A stretch of DNA of 45,061 nucleotides, taken from Spirochaetes bacterium GWB1_27_13. Its GTDB lineage: Bacteria > Spirochaetota > GWE2-31-10 > MWDO01. The DNA lies in assembly GCA_001829125.1 (NCBI GenBank), contig MIAN01000081.1, forward strand, positions 1 through 45,061. Direction: 5' to 3'. A model generated the notes under the pieces. It saw nothing but the letters and a program-made list of their open reading frames with translations, searched no databases and was not told where the DNA came from. Below are positions 1 through 8,463 of this stretch, piece by piece (positions within the stretch are counted from its first letter, which is position 1; the number at the start of each line of letters is the position of its first letter). The position numbers were made by a program, and so were the translations under genes.

Positions 1-1346
1 ATAGATGGATTAAAGAGTTAGAAATTGGGCTTATCGCAAAACAAGATGAAATTGAAGCTTTTAAGAATATTTATATAAATTTAATTGTAAATATTATTCT
101 AACCGTAATAGCTTTAATATTTTCTGTATTATTATCTTTATTTTTTACTAAAAGTTTAACAAAAGGAATAATAAACCTTAATTCTGGTGTAAATATTATT
201 TCAAGTGGCGATTTTAAACATAAAATAAAAATAGAATCCAATGATGAAATAGGAAATCTTTCCAAAACATTTAATATGATGATCGATAAACTTAATGATT
301 ATTTTAACAAGATAAATAAAAGTGAAACCCGATTGAGATTAGCATTAGAAGGAGCAGGTGATGGCGTTTGGGATTGGAATATGCTAACAAATGAAATCTA
401 TTATTCAAAAAAATGGAAAGAAATACTTGGATACGAAGACAATGAAATACAAAATAATTATAGCGAATGGGAAAAACTTGTTCATCCTGACGATCTTGAA
501 AAAAGTCTAACATTAATAAAAAAACATATAAAGGGAGAATCTTTATTCTTCCAAAATGAACATAGACTCCTTTGTAAAAATGGAGAATATAAATGGGTAT
601 TAACAAAAGGAAAAATTATTGAATGGGATGACAATAGAAATCCGATTAGATTTATTGGTACTCATTCGGATATATCAGAGCAAAAGAATATTGAGTGGAA
701 ATTAAAAAATTCAGTTGATGATAGAGAAACGCTAATTCGTGAATTATATCATAGAACTAAAAATAATATGCAAGTAATTATTTCATTAATGAATTTACAA
801 TCCGCTAATATTAATGATGAGAAATCAAAAGATATTATTAATGATATGCAAAATCGTATTTATTCAATGGCTATTGTCCATAAAAAATTATATGAGTCAC
901 AAAATTTATCGAGTATAAATTTAAAAGATTATATAATAGAATTATCTAACTTGTTGTTGAAAAGTTTTACTACTTTTTCTGATAAAATAAATCTTGATTT
1001 AACTCTTGATGATGTAATGGTTTCAATTGATACTGCTATTCCATGTGGACTCGTATTAAATGAATTAATTACAAACTCAATTAAGCATGCTTTTCCAGAT
1101 GATAGAAAAGGAATTATAAAAATTTTATTAAAAAAATTAGAAAATGAATATATAAATATTATTGTATCTGATAATGGTATTGGAGCATTGCCAAATTTTT
1201 TGGATATATCTAAAAAGAGAATTGGCATTAGATGTATTTTTAGTATTATTGAAAACCAGCTTGATGGAAATGTAAAGTTTGATACTTCTAATGGTTTTTT
1301 ATGCAATATAACGATTAAAGATGCCGAAAAAGAAGAAAGGGTATAA
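1..1346 (+). CDS. Sensor histidine kinase, HAMP-PAS-HisKA_2-HATPase (5' end outside window)
   Basis: The reading frame is already open at base 3 and runs 447 codons to the stop, so only the N-terminal sensor part is missing. Numbering from base 3: a membrane segment at about residues 22-48, a HAMP linker at about 49-95, a PAS domain at about 110-225, then the phospho-acceptor box with ELYHRTKNN (His250), the N box LNELITNSIKHAF (352-364) and the DNGIG ATP loop (390-394). The His box is of the HisKA_2 type, which usually signals through stand-alone receivers or anti-sigma relays. That fits the single-domain receiver starting 3 bases after the stop. The signal sensed cannot be read from this part. 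The internal ATG at 276 is not a plausible start because HAMP coding sequence continues upstream of it. Confidence 0.9.
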   Translation, partial: RWIKELEIGLIAKQDEIEAFKNIYINLIVNIILTVIALIFSVLLSLFFTKSLTKGIINLNSGVNIISSGDFKHKIKIESNDEIGNLSKTFNMMIDKLNDYFNKINKSETRLRLALEGAGDGVWDWNMLTNEIYYSKKWKEILGYEDNEIQNNYSEWEKLVHPDDLEKSLTLIKKHIKGESLFFQNEHRLLCKNGEYKWVLTKGKIIEWDDNRNPIRFIGTHSDISEQKNIEWKLKNSVDDRETLIRELYHRTKNNMQVIISLMNLQSANINDEKSKDIINDMQNRIYSMAIVHKKLYESQNLSSINLKDYIIELSNLLLKSFTTFSDKINLDLTLDDVMVSIDTAIPCGLVLNELITNSIKHAFPDDRKGIIKILLKKLENEYINIIVSDNGIGALPNFLDISKKRIGIRCIFSIIENQLDGNVKFDTSNGFLCNITIKDAEKEERV

Positions 1347-1348
1347 TT

Positions 1349-1732
1349 GTGAACAATAAGATTAAAATACTAGTTGTAGAAGATGAAATTATTACTGCGA
1401 TGGATATTTGTAATGAACTTGAAAAGGATGAAAAATTTATTTGTCATACAGTAACTTCTGGAGAAAAAGCTCTTAAAAAATTAGATATAGAAAATCCGAA
1501 TATTATTATTATGGATATAAATATTAAGGGTGAAATAAATGGAATTGAAACAGTAGAACAAATTTTATTATCTGGAAATAAGTCAATTATTTTTATAAGC
1601 GGGTATGCCACGTCAGAGATAAATGAAAGAGTGAAAAAATTAAATCCAGCAGGCTATCTTGAAAAACCCATTAAAATTAGTGAATTAAAAAAAATAATTG
1701 AAAAAGAAGCGTTAAAGATCAATAACGCATAA
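1349..1732 (+). CDS. Single-domain response regulator (receiver only)
   Basis: A 127-residue CheY-like receiver with a GTG start. The acidic pocket (Glu11, Asp12), the phosphorylation site Asp56 in IIIMDINIKG, the switch Ser84 and the conserved Lys106 in LEKP are all present, so it should be phosphorylatable. There is no DNA-binding or enzymatic output domain, so it probably acts by protein-protein contact or as a phosphorelay intermediate. It is almost certainly co-transcribed with the kinase upstream and is its likely partner. The IMDINIKGEINGIE stretch resembles receivers paired with HisKA_2 kinases, including PhyR- and NepR-type relays, but no such output is visible here. Confidence 0.92.
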   Translation: MNNKIKILVVEDEIITAMDICNELEKDEKFICHTVTSGEKALKKLDIENPNIIIMDINIKGEINGIETVEQILLSGNKSIIFISGYATSEINERVKKLNPAGYLEKPIKISELKKIIEKEALKINNA

Positions 1733-1749
1733 TTTAGAATAAAAAACTA

Positions 1750-1945
1750 TTTATACCAACTTAACCTTTTTTAATGATACATATTAATTTTTTTTAACAC
1801 AAAGGACACAAAACTTACAAATAAATCGTAAAAAATTTCAATAAAAAAAATAATTTTATTAAATTTATTATCACATTTTCTTCGTGTCCTTGTGGTTTTA
1901 ACTAATCTTAGTTATCGCTAAAATTCGTTAATGATTTGTATAATA
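1750..1945. repeat. MITE-like inverted-repeat element, copy 1
   Basis: An intergenic element of about 195 bp whose two halves are imperfect reverse complements: the left end around 1752-1777 pairs with the right end around 1912-1945, and the inner TTAACACAAAGGACAC pairs with GTGTCCTTGTGGTTTTAA. It shares two long blocks with copy 2 at 25370-25575. One is about 29 bp (1771-1800) and the other is 26 bp starting GTGGTTTTAACTAATC (1892-1917). The right end overlaps the last codons and the stop of hldD. There is no coding capacity, which fits a non-autonomous mobile element. Confidence 0.7.
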
Positions 1946-2875
1946 CCCATTATTTGACTTTAAAATCTCAACATATTTTGTAACACCATCTTTTAGAGAA
2001 ACAAAATCTTCTTTATAATTACCTTTTGTTCTCAAAGAGGTTAAATCTGCCTGTGTAAAAGCCTGATATTTACCTTTAAGCTCCTGTGGGAATGGAACAG
2101 ACTCTATTTTTACTTCATTATATAATTTTTGCATAATATCAGCAATTTCATAAAAACTCCTAGCTTGTCCACAACCCGCATTAAAAATACCGCTGATTTC
2201 GTTGTTGTAAAAATGTAATACTATTTTAACAATATCATCAATAAAAACAAAGTCTCTTATAAAATTTTGGCTACCTTCAAATAATTTTATTTTATTTTCT
2301 GACATAATTTGGTTATGAAAATGATATATAACAGAAGCCATTTTGCCCTTGTGATTTTCTTGTGGACCATAAACATTAAAAAAACGAAGTCCTACAATCT
2401 GAGTATTTGGATTTTTTAAGTTTCTTATATATTGGTCAAACAAAAATTTCGAATAAGCATAAACATTCAATGGATACTCAGCACTTCGAGTTTCAATAAA
2501 ACCATTGTCACCATTTCCATAAACAGATGCAGACGAAGCGTAAATAAACTTAATTTCATTTTTAAGTGCATGATCGAGTAAGATTTTGCTATACTCATAG
2601 TTATTTTTAAGCATATATTTGCCATTGTATTCCATAGTGTTAGAGCAAGCTCCAATATGGATGATTGCTTTGACATTGCTAAAATTAAAAGTTTCAATAT
2701 TTTCAATAAAATCAATCTTATCAATGTAGTCAGTAAACTCCAAAGTATTTAAATTTAAATGTTTTGAACCATTTTCGAGGTTATCTACTATTAGAATGTC
2801 TTTTATACCAATTTTATTTAAACCTCTAACAACATTGCTACCAATAAATCCTGCACCACCAGTAACTATTACCAT
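1928..2875 (-). CDS. hldD: ADP-L-glycero-D-manno-heptose 6-epimerase
   Basis: Converts ADP-D-glycero-D-manno-heptose to the L-glycero form, the last step in making the activated heptose for lipopolysaccharide core. It is 315 residues, the usual family length. Visible features: the Rossmann motif GGAGFIG (residues 6-12), the HldD hallmark GACSNTMEYNGKYM followed by NNYEYS, and the catalytic Tyr139-xxx-Lys143. The start was set at 2875 because GGAGAGG lies 6 bases upstream; a longer reading from 2896 would add seven residues that are not family-like. The last codons (YYTNH and stop) are supplied by the end of the MITE-like element at 1750-1945. A strong palindrome (2901-2940) lies in the leader. 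Confidence 0.93.
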   Translation of the reverse strand: MVIVTGGAGFIGSNVVRGLNKIGIKDILIVDNLENGSKHLNLNTLEFTDYIDKIDFIENIETFNFSNVKAIIHIGACSNTMEYNGKYMLKNNYEYSKILLDHALKNEIKFIYASSASVYGNGDNGFIETRSAEYPLNVYAYSKFLFDQYIRNLKNPNTQIVGLRFFNVYGPQENHKGKMASVIYHFHNQIMSENKIKLFEGSQNFIRDFVFIDDIVKIVLHFYNNEISGIFNAGCGQARSFYEIADIMQKLYNEVKIESVPFPQELKGKYQAFTQADLTSLRTKGNYKEDFVSLKDGVTKYVEILKSNNGYYTNH

Positions 2876-2900
2876 AATATTCCTCTCCAATACCAATTCA

Positions 2901-2940
2901 TATAAGGAAACAATGGGTAGATACCCCTTGTTTCCTTATA
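2901..2940. promoter_or_regulatory. Nearly perfect 40-bp palindrome in the hldD leader
   Basis: The left arm 2901-2919 (TATAAGGAAACAATGGGTA) and right arm 2922-2940 are reverse complements at 18 of 19 positions, with a 2-base centre. It ends 26 bases upstream of the hldD start codon, with TATATAA-like sequence on its promoter-distal side. It could be a large protein operator or, if transcribed, a very stable RNA hairpin just before the ribosome-binding site. The symmetry is seen directly; the function is inferred. Confidence 0.7.
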
Positions 2941-3005
2941 TAATAATATCACATTTTTTTATTAAATAAAAATTAATTAGTATAATTTACGAATTATTTA
3001 ACAAC

Positions 3006-3836
3006 TCAATATTTCATCTTAAATAATTTCATTATAAGATAATCAAGGATTTTTGGTGGCATAATAATTTTTAGGCTATCAAGTAAAACATTCTGAGAAA
3101 TAATATATCTAGTATTTGGATTCTTTTTTTGGATTATTTTAAAAATTTTTTTTGCTGCAATGTCTGGAGAAAGTCCGTTATTTCCACCATCCACAAAATT
3201 TTTTAAAAACATATCTTTTGTTGTATCGTATTTATTATTTATAAAACTATAATCAACTTGTTTTATTTTATTCCAAATTGGGGTTGCTATACTTCCCGGT
3301 TCTATTACTATAACTTTAACACCAACTGGCTTCATTTCCCTTCTTAATACATCCGAAAATGCTTCAAGTGCAAATTTTGACGAAGCGTAAGGAGCTGCAA
3401 AAGGAGGAGCAATTCTACCAGCAAGTGATGATATATTTACAACTATACCTTTTTCTTTCATAATAAGAGGTAAGAGTTTGTGGGTTAAATAAACTGTCCC
3501 AAAATAATTTACCTCAAAATTTTGTCTATATTTTTCTATATCAAGGTTTTCGATAGTCCCTGCAATTGCAATACCTGCATTATTTATGAGTGCTTTTAAT
3601 TTAACTTTTTTTGTTTGGATAATTTCTTTTACAAAATCGACAAATAAATCAATATCTTTTTTTATAGTTAAATCGATCTTTTTTGTGAATGTTTTTTCCT
3701 TGTTTTGCAAAGGATATGATTCATTTAAAAAACCTCCTACTATAAACTTGTCGTTTTTTTCTAAAGTCTCACATAAACTATAACCAATACCAGAATCAAT
3801 ACCTGTTACTATATAAAGTTCTTTTTTGCTACTCAT
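3006..3836 (-). CDS. Short-chain dehydrogenase/reductase
   Basis: A 276-residue classical SDR. The cofactor motif TGIDSGIG is near the N-terminus, followed by NNAG, and the active site has the Ser in NISSLAG and the Tyr-xxx-Lys in YASSK. The start is supported by AGGAG about 8 bases upstream and by a consensus sigma70-type promoter at 3856-3884. The C-terminus has hydrophobic stretches (around LLDSLKIIMPPKILDYLIMKLF), as in the membrane-associated retinol dehydrogenase-like or lipid-related SDR subgroup. The substrate cannot be deduced. It is separately promoted from the neighbouring hldD, so shared function is not implied. Confidence 0.88.
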   Translation of the reverse strand: MSSKKELYIVTGIDSGIGYSLCETLEKNDKFIVGGFLNESYPLQNKEKTFTKKIDLTIKKDIDLFVDFVKEIIQTKKVKLKALINNAGIAIAGTIENLDIEKYRQNFEVNYFGTVYLTHKLLPLIMKEKGIVVNISSLAGRIAPPFAAPYASSKFALEAFSDVLRREMKPVGVKVIVIEPGSIATPIWNKIKQVDYSFINNKYDTTKDMFLKNFVDGGNNGLSPDIAAKKIFKIIQKKNPNTRYIISQNVLLDSLKIIMPPKILDYLIMKLFKMKY

Positions 3837-3855
3837 TTTTTTTACTCCTAAATTA

Positions 3856-3884
3856 ATTATATAAGAAAGTCTTTATTTTGTCAA
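3856..3884 (-). promoter_or_regulatory. Sigma70-type promoter of the SDR gene
   Basis: Read on the minus strand: TTGACA (plus coordinates 3879-3884), a 17-base spacer, then TATAAT (3856-3861). Both hexamers match consensus exactly. It lies 20 bases from the SDR start codon. Confidence 0.75.
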
Positions 3885-3891
3885 AAATATC

Positions 3892-3925
3892 TTATAACAC
3901 TGATTGTTACAGATTACATTGACTT
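3892..3925. repeat. Short ACACTGATT/ACAGATT repeat cluster
   Basis: Contains ATAACACTGATTGTTACAG followed by ATTACATTGA, a short example of the degenerate repeat family seen at 10371, 12451, 17103 and 24204. Confidence 0.4.
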
Positions 3926-3930
3926 GCATA

Positions 3931-3959
3931 TTGATTTAATTAAATAAAATCATTATACT
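3931..3959 (+). promoter_or_regulatory. Sigma70-type promoter of the SHOCT membrane protein gene
   Basis: TTGATT at 3931-3936, a 17-base spacer, TATACT at 3954-3959, then about 30 bases to the start codon. Confidence 0.6.
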
Positions 3960-3993
3960 TAAAGTATCAAATCTTTTTATTTAGGAGAAAATG

Positions 3994-4641
3994 ATGAAAA
4001 AATTATTTTTCACTATGTTTTTTTGTATTCTTTCTCTAATTGTGATTAATTCACAGTCAATGGATATTAGAAGTGTTGATACTATTCTTTCTGAAATTAG
4101 AAAAGAACAAGGGTTAAAAGGCAATGAAAAAATAAACCCTGATAAAGTTAGTGAGCAGAAATTAGAAGAACTTGGGGATTCACTTATGGAAATAATGATT
4201 GGCAATCACGAGGAACATGAAAGAATGGATAATATGATGGGTGGAGATGGTTCTAAATCTTTGAACGCCATGCACTCCTCAATAGCTTACAGGTATCTTT
4301 CTGGTATTCCTGTGGGAATGATGGGTGGTATGATGGGTTATAATGGAATGATGAATGGTTTTCCATTAAATAATAATTTAAATTATAAAGGAGGAACTTC
4401 TATGATGTCGAATGATTACGGAATGATGGGATGGGGTTTTGGAAATTGGGTTATGATATTTATTATTATTGTTTTTATTTTTATTTTAATAGCAATTGGA
4501 GTACTTATTTTTTATGCTATCAAAAAAAATCAAAATACCAATTTTTCATCAAGTGAAACACCACTTGATATTCTTAAAAAAAGATATGCAAAGGGAGAAA
4601 TATCAAAAGAAGATTTTAACAAAATAAAAAATGATTTATAA
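3994..4641 (+). CDS. Methionine-rich membrane protein with C-terminal SHOCT motif
   Basis: About 215 residues. It has an N-terminal signal peptide (KKLFFTMFFCILSLIVIN), a periplasmic part with a very methionine- and glycine-rich middle (runs such as VGMMGGMMGYNGMMNG), one membrane helix (around WVMIFIIIVFIFILIAIGVLIF) and a C-terminal amphipathic SHOCT motif (PLDILKKRYAKGEISKEDFNKI). SHOCT motifs are short oligomerisation elements. Methionine-rich segments with His and Glu nearby can bind copper(I), so a role in metal handling is possible but inferred. AGGAG at 3983-3987 sits better for the second of two adjacent ATGs (3994) than for 3991. It is probably monocistronic: it has its own promoter and a 218-base gap follows it. 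Confidence 0.8.
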   Translation: MKKLFFTMFFCILSLIVINSQSMDIRSVDTILSEIRKEQGLKGNEKINPDKVSEQKLEELGDSLMEIMIGNHEEHERMDNMMGGDGSKSLNAMHSSIAYRYLSGIPVGMMGGMMGYNGMMNGFPLNNNLNYKGGTSMMSNDYGMMGWGFGNWVMIFIIIVFIFILIAIGVLIFYAIKKNQNTNFSSSETPLDILKKRYAKGEISKEDFNKIKNDL

Positions 4642-4859
4642 TAATAAAATATATTCTTTAAAATAACACTCTAAAATTTTTAATTCAGTAAACTCTATTT
4701 ACAAATTAAGTTTTTTTTAGTATAATTAGTTCATGCCATTTTTAAATAACTATGGGGTATAGATTAAAATTTGTTTAATCATAATTAAATTTATGATAAT
4801 AAATTCTAAAAATACTAATATCTTAAATTTCTGGTAAATTCGAGACTTTTGGATATATT

Positions 4860-5720
4860 ATGGATTTAATGAAAAGAAAAAGAATCAATGTTAGCATTGC
4901 TATTTTTATTATATGGATTTTTGGAATTTCTTTATTTTTCTTTTTCACCACCTTAATTAAAGTTGATTTATTACCCTTTGTTTTAGTTTTGTTTTTTGAA
5001 ACCTCCCTTTGTCTTATAATCTGGATTTTCTTTATGCTTAGGATAGAATGGCTTAAAGATATGAATACAGGGAAAGAAATAATGTATCTAAACATCTCAA
5101 ATATTCTTTCCGCAATTAGATTTTCTTTAGTACCTCTTTTAATAACAATGTTTGGTCTTATAAGTGAAAATCACAGTAGTCTTTATATAAAAATTATCAT
5201 TTTTGTTTTTGGAATGTTTGTTTGTCTTACAGATTTGTTTGATGGAATGCTTGCAAGAAAATTTAACGAAGTTACAAAACTTGGTATGATTTTAGACCCA
5301 GTTGGTGATTTTTTAATGATTACCTGCTTTTCTGTCCTTATTTTTCTCAAAGGGATAATGTTTTGGTGGTTTTTTGTATTAATTATGATTAGAATACCTG
5401 GTTTATTTTTGATAATGATATTCTTTATTTTGATTAAATTTAAATATCAAATAAAAACAACTCTACTTGGTAGAACAACGATTTTTTTTATACTTGGTTT
5501 TTTAGGGCTTGCTACATTTAAATTATTTTTAAAAGAAGGGGTATTTATTTATGATACTTTTCTTTTTGTAGCTCAAATTATAGGTGCAATTCTTATAATT
5601 CTTTCTTCAATAGAAAAAGTTAAACTAGTTATTTATTATTTTAAAAATCAAGAAAAACTTTCTTCAAATAAAAATTTAGAAAATCTTGGGCAAACAAAAA
5701 AGTTTAAGGATAAAAAATGA
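4860..5720 (+). CDS. CDP-alcohol phosphatidyltransferase family protein (PgsA-like)
   Basis: A 286-residue membrane enzyme carrying the full family signature D-xx-DG-xx-AR-x8-G-xxx-D-xxx-D as Asp125, Asp128, Ala132-Arg133, Gly142, Asp146 and Asp150. Such enzymes transfer a phosphatidyl group from CDP-diacylglycerol to an alcohol (glycerol 3-phosphate, inositol, serine). The acceptor cannot be decided here. It is longer than typical PgsA (about 180-200) because of about 75 extra N-terminal residues with two membrane helices. The start is uncertain: no clear ribosome-binding site precedes ATG 4860 or ATG 4869. The stop overlaps the uppP start (ATGA), so the two are translationally coupled. Confidence 0.85.
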   Translation: MDLMKRKRINVSIAIFIIWIFGISLFFFFTTLIKVDLLPFVLVLFFETSLCLIIWIFFMLRIEWLKDMNTGKEIMYLNISNILSAIRFSLVPLLITMFGLISENHSSLYIKIIIFVFGMFVCLTDLFDGMLARKFNEVTKLGMILDPVGDFLMITCFSVLIFLKGIMFWWFFVLIMIRIPGLFLIMIFFILIKFKYQIKTTLLGRTTIFFILGFLGLATFKLFLKEGVFIYDTFLFVAQIIGAILIILSSIEKVKLVIYYFKNQEKLSSNKNLENLGQTKKFKDKK

Positions 5721-6499
5721 TTTTAAAAGTTATTATTTTAGGCATAATCGAAGGTCTTACGGAATTTTTGCCGATTTCTTCTACTGGTCATTTAATAATC
5801 GCAAATAAATTTATAGAATTTACCGGCGAGTTTGCAAATATGTTTGATATTGTAATCCAAGTTGGAGCAATTTTTGCAGTTGTTATATACTTTAGAGACA
5901 AAATATTCCCAAATTTTAAAGAAAAAGAACAATTAAAAGAAAAATTCTATCTCTGGCTTAAAATATTAGTTGCTTTTATACCAGCCGCAATACTAGGTGT
6001 CTTATTTAATGACAAAATAGAATACTATTTATTTAAACCAACCCCAGTAGCCATCGCCTTAATCGTTGGTGGAATTTTTTTAGTTATAGCAGAATTAGTT
6101 TGTAAATCTCCAAAAATAGAATCTGAAAAGAATATTACTATTTTTACAGCATTAATCGTTGGTTTTGCTCAATGTTTTTCTTTGTGGCCAGGTATGTCAC
6201 GTTCTGCTTCTACAATAATTGGTGGACTCTTTGTTGGGTTTTCAAGATCAATCGCTGCCGAGTTTTCATTTCTTCTTTCTATCCCAACTATAATGGGTGC
6301 TTCTTGTTATAGACTGATAAAATCAAAACTTGTTTTTTCTTCTTATGAATTATTTTTATTATTACTTGGCACATTAATTGCTTTTATCGTTGCCTATTTT
6401 GTTGTCGCACTATTTATGAAATTTATCAAAACAAACAAACTCTACCCTTTTGCTGCATATAGAATTATCCTTGCTTTGGTGGTGTTGGTGGTGTTGTGA
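5717..6499 (+). CDS. uppP: Undecaprenyl-diphosphatase
   Basis: Dephosphorylates undecaprenyl diphosphate to regenerate the lipid carrier used for peptidoglycan and polysaccharide export; also known as BacA for bacitracin resistance. It is 260 residues with the two diagnostic motifs EGLTEFLPISSTGH (12-25) and PGMSRS (158-163) and about eight membrane helices. The start overlaps the previous gene by four bases. The pairing with a phosphatidyltransferase fits an envelope-lipid operon. Confidence 0.95.
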   Translation: MILKVIILGIIEGLTEFLPISSTGHLIIANKFIEFTGEFANMFDIVIQVGAIFAVVIYFRDKIFPNFKEKEQLKEKFYLWLKILVAFIPAAILGVLFNDKIEYYLFKPTPVAIALIVGGIFLVIAELVCKSPKIESEKNITIFTALIVGFAQCFSLWPGMSRSASTIIGGLFVGFSRSIAAEFSFLLSIPTIMGASCYRLIKSKLVFSSYELFLLLLGTLIAFIVAYFVVALFMKFIKTNKLYPFAAYRIILALVVLVVL

Positions 6500-6616
6500 A
6501 AAAGAACTATTGAGGAATTTAGCAATTTATTAAAAAATGCAAATCTTAAAATTAGTCAAATATTTATGGAGCAAAATATTATTAGTGTAATAAAAGCTGT
6601 GAAATTAACGGTATGA
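6500..6616 (+). pseudogene. Probable C-terminal remnant of an O-methyltransferase
   Basis: Directly after the uppP stop, in the same frame, 38 sense codons run to a TGA at 6614. They read KRTIEEFSNLLKNANLKISQ and end with ISVIKAV. This resembles the end of SAM-dependent O-methyltransferases (R-T-x-x-EF-x-LL-x-x-AGF-x-L ... S-x-IEA). No upstream part of such a gene exists, so it looks like a deletion scar. The match is by eye and could be chance. Confidence 0.4.
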
Positions 6617-6625
6617 GATCAATAA

Positions 6626-7342
6626 TCACAACATATACTTTCCATTAACATTTTGCATAGAATTAAAAATATTGTATTTCACAATATCATCCTTAGCAAA
6701 TTCTTTTATGACTTTTTTTATCTCTTTTCTTTTTGAATTTTTTCCATAAACACAGGTACAGACAAGGTTTGCGATCCCTTTTTCTTGTGCAAATTTTATG
6801 ATTTGGGATTCTTTAACTAAGGCGAGAGGTCTAATTATTGTTATGTCGTATTTGTCGTATTTTAACGAAGGAAGCATAGTTGACATCTCTCCTTTATAAA
6901 ACATATTCAGAAAGAGAGTTTCTATTATATCGTCAAGATGATGACCGAGTGCAATTTTATTAAAATTATTTTCTCTTGCGTACTTAATTAATTCCATTCG
7001 CCTTTGCATAGAACACCAATAGCAATTCATTTTTTTGCCAGGTTTTAGCCTTTTTAGAATATTTACATCAAGAATACTGTATGGAACATTCCATTCTTCA
7101 AATTTACTGACAAGATTGAGTTTTTCACAACATTTACAAAAGTCTGATTTTATATGAATTGCATGTATTTCATATTTAATTGGAAAAGATTTTTTTCTAT
7201 TAATTAAATCATAGAGTAGTGTCATAGAATCTTTTCCACCAGATACAGCGATCAAAATCCTATCGTTTTCCTCAATCATTTTGTAATTAAAAATAGATTT
7301 ACCTATTGTCTTTGATATAACTTTCTCTAAATCTCTTGGCAT
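6626..7342 (-). CDS. TtcA-family tRNA thiolation enzyme (PP-loop ATPase)
   Basis: A 238-residue PP-loop protein with SGGKDS (34-39) for ATP binding, GHHLDD (133-138), the cysteine pair NCYWC (Cys107, Cys110) and later Cys195/Cys197. These match the TtcA group, which uses a 4Fe-4S cluster to place sulfur on cytidine 32 of tRNA. It is shorter than Escherichia coli TtcA, which is about 310. An extra CKCC motif (69-72) is present, so an uncharacterised TtcA/TtuA relative is an alternative. GAGGG precedes the start, and a TTGACA promoter lies upstream. Confidence 0.8.
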   Translation of the reverse strand: MPRDLEKVISKTIGKSIFNYKMIEENDRILIAVSGGKDSMTLLYDLINRKKSFPIKYEIHAIHIKSDFCKCCEKLNLVSKFEEWNVPYSILDVNILKRLKPGKKMNCYWCSMQRRMELIKYARENNFNKIALGHHLDDIIETLFLNMFYKGEMSTMLPSLKYDKYDITIIRPLALVKESQIIKFAQEKGIANLVCTCVYGKNSKRKEIKKVIKEFAKDDIVKYNIFNSMQNVNGKYML

Positions 7343-7370
7343 TAAAACCCTCTTTTAAAAATATTATGCT

Positions 7371-7399
7371 ATATTATACAAAAAAATGAAATTTGTCAA
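7371..7399 (-). promoter_or_regulatory. Promoter of the TtcA-like gene
   Basis: On the minus strand: TTGACA (plus 7394-7399), then TATAAT (7373-7378) at a 15-base spacing, or TAATAT (7371-7376) at 17 bases. About 30 bases upstream of the start codon. Confidence 0.55.
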
Positions 7400-7428
7400 A
7401 AGTTATACAATAAGACCAATCCCAATTT

Positions 7429-8406
7429 TTAAACCCCTTGGAACGAAAGCCATTTAACTAATAAGGAAATAAAATCAAAAATTCCTGCAAAAGATAAAAT
7501 TGCCAATACTAAGAAAAATATAATTAAAATTAACCTAACTGGCATAAAAAAAGATTTAAAGGTGACACCATTTTGTTTTATTTTTTTATTTGCAGAAAAT
7601 ATATAACTTATAGACAAAAGTAATGTAAATACTGTAAAAATTATTCCACTTATGATTTTACTCAAATTAGGATTTTGGATAGAAAAATCTGACAAGTTAT
7701 TAGCAAAACTAAAAATAATTGCATTAAATTTTAATAAACTACCAGAAAATATAAAAACTCCTATGATTATAAGGAATATTCCACCTACAATCTTTATAAC
7801 ATTGAGATAAGGCATAATTTTTTTGATTTTGTCCTGAAAAAACGAAAAAAATAAACCAGAAACTATAAAAGGAGTCCCAAGCCCAAGTGAATAAACTGTG
7901 AGTAAAATTATTCCAGAAAGTATTTTACCAGAACTACTTGCCAAAAATAAAATTGATGCAAGTATTGAGCCAATGCAAGGCGACCAACCAGCCCCAAAAG
8001 CCATTCCAAACAAAACCGCACCAAAAATATTTGTTGGTTTGTTTGATATATGAAATCGTTTTTCTATATTGAAAAATTTTATGAAGTCAAAGATAAAATT
8101 TAACCCAAGTAAAATTACTACAGATCCTGCAACCATATTTACATATTTTGAGACCTTCCCAGTAAGCATACCGATACTACTAAAAATAACTCCGAGTGCA
8201 ATAAAAATAACAGAAAACCCGATTATAAAAAAAACAGTATTTATAAAAATATTCCATCTTGATTGTTTTTCGGCTTTTAAGTCTGCGTAAGAAACTCCAC
8301 TTATAAAAGAAAGATAAGAAGGTATCAAAGGCAAAACACACGGTGAAAAAAAACTCAAAATGCCAGCACTAAAAGCAATTACCAAATTTAGATTCTGACT
8401 TTCCAT
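7429..8406 (-). CDS. CcdA/DsbD-type thiol-disulfide membrane transporter
   Basis: A 325-residue polytopic protein with the two redox cysteines of the family: Cys23 in FFSPCVLPLIPSY and Cys144 in GWSPCIGS. CcdA moves electrons from cytoplasmic thioredoxin across the inner membrane for cytochrome c maturation or periplasmic disulfide repair. The start is at 8406 (AGGAG just upstream); a longer frame from 8460 adds an unlikely leader. It is longer than the usual 220-240 residues because of about 90 extra C-terminal residues with two or three more membrane segments. No thioredoxin-like partner gene is adjacent. Confidence 0.88.
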   Translation of the reverse strand: MESQNLNLVIAFSAGILSFFSPCVLPLIPSYLSFISGVSYADLKAEKQSRWNIFINTVFFIIGFSVIFIALGVIFSSIGMLTGKVSKYVNMVAGSVVILLGLNFIFDFIKFFNIEKRFHISNKPTNIFGAVLFGMAFGAGWSPCIGSILASILFLASSSGKILSGIILLTVYSLGLGTPFIVSGLFFSFFQDKIKKIMPYLNVIKIVGGIFLIIIGVFIFSGSLLKFNAIIFSFANNLSDFSIQNPNLSKIISGIIFTVFTLLLSISYIFSANKKIKQNGVTFKSFFMPVRLILIIFFLVLAILSFAGIFDFISLLVKWLSFQGV

Positions 8407-8463
8407 AAAATCTCCTTGATTTTTAGAATACAAGATAGTATAATATTTTGCGATATTCAAGTA

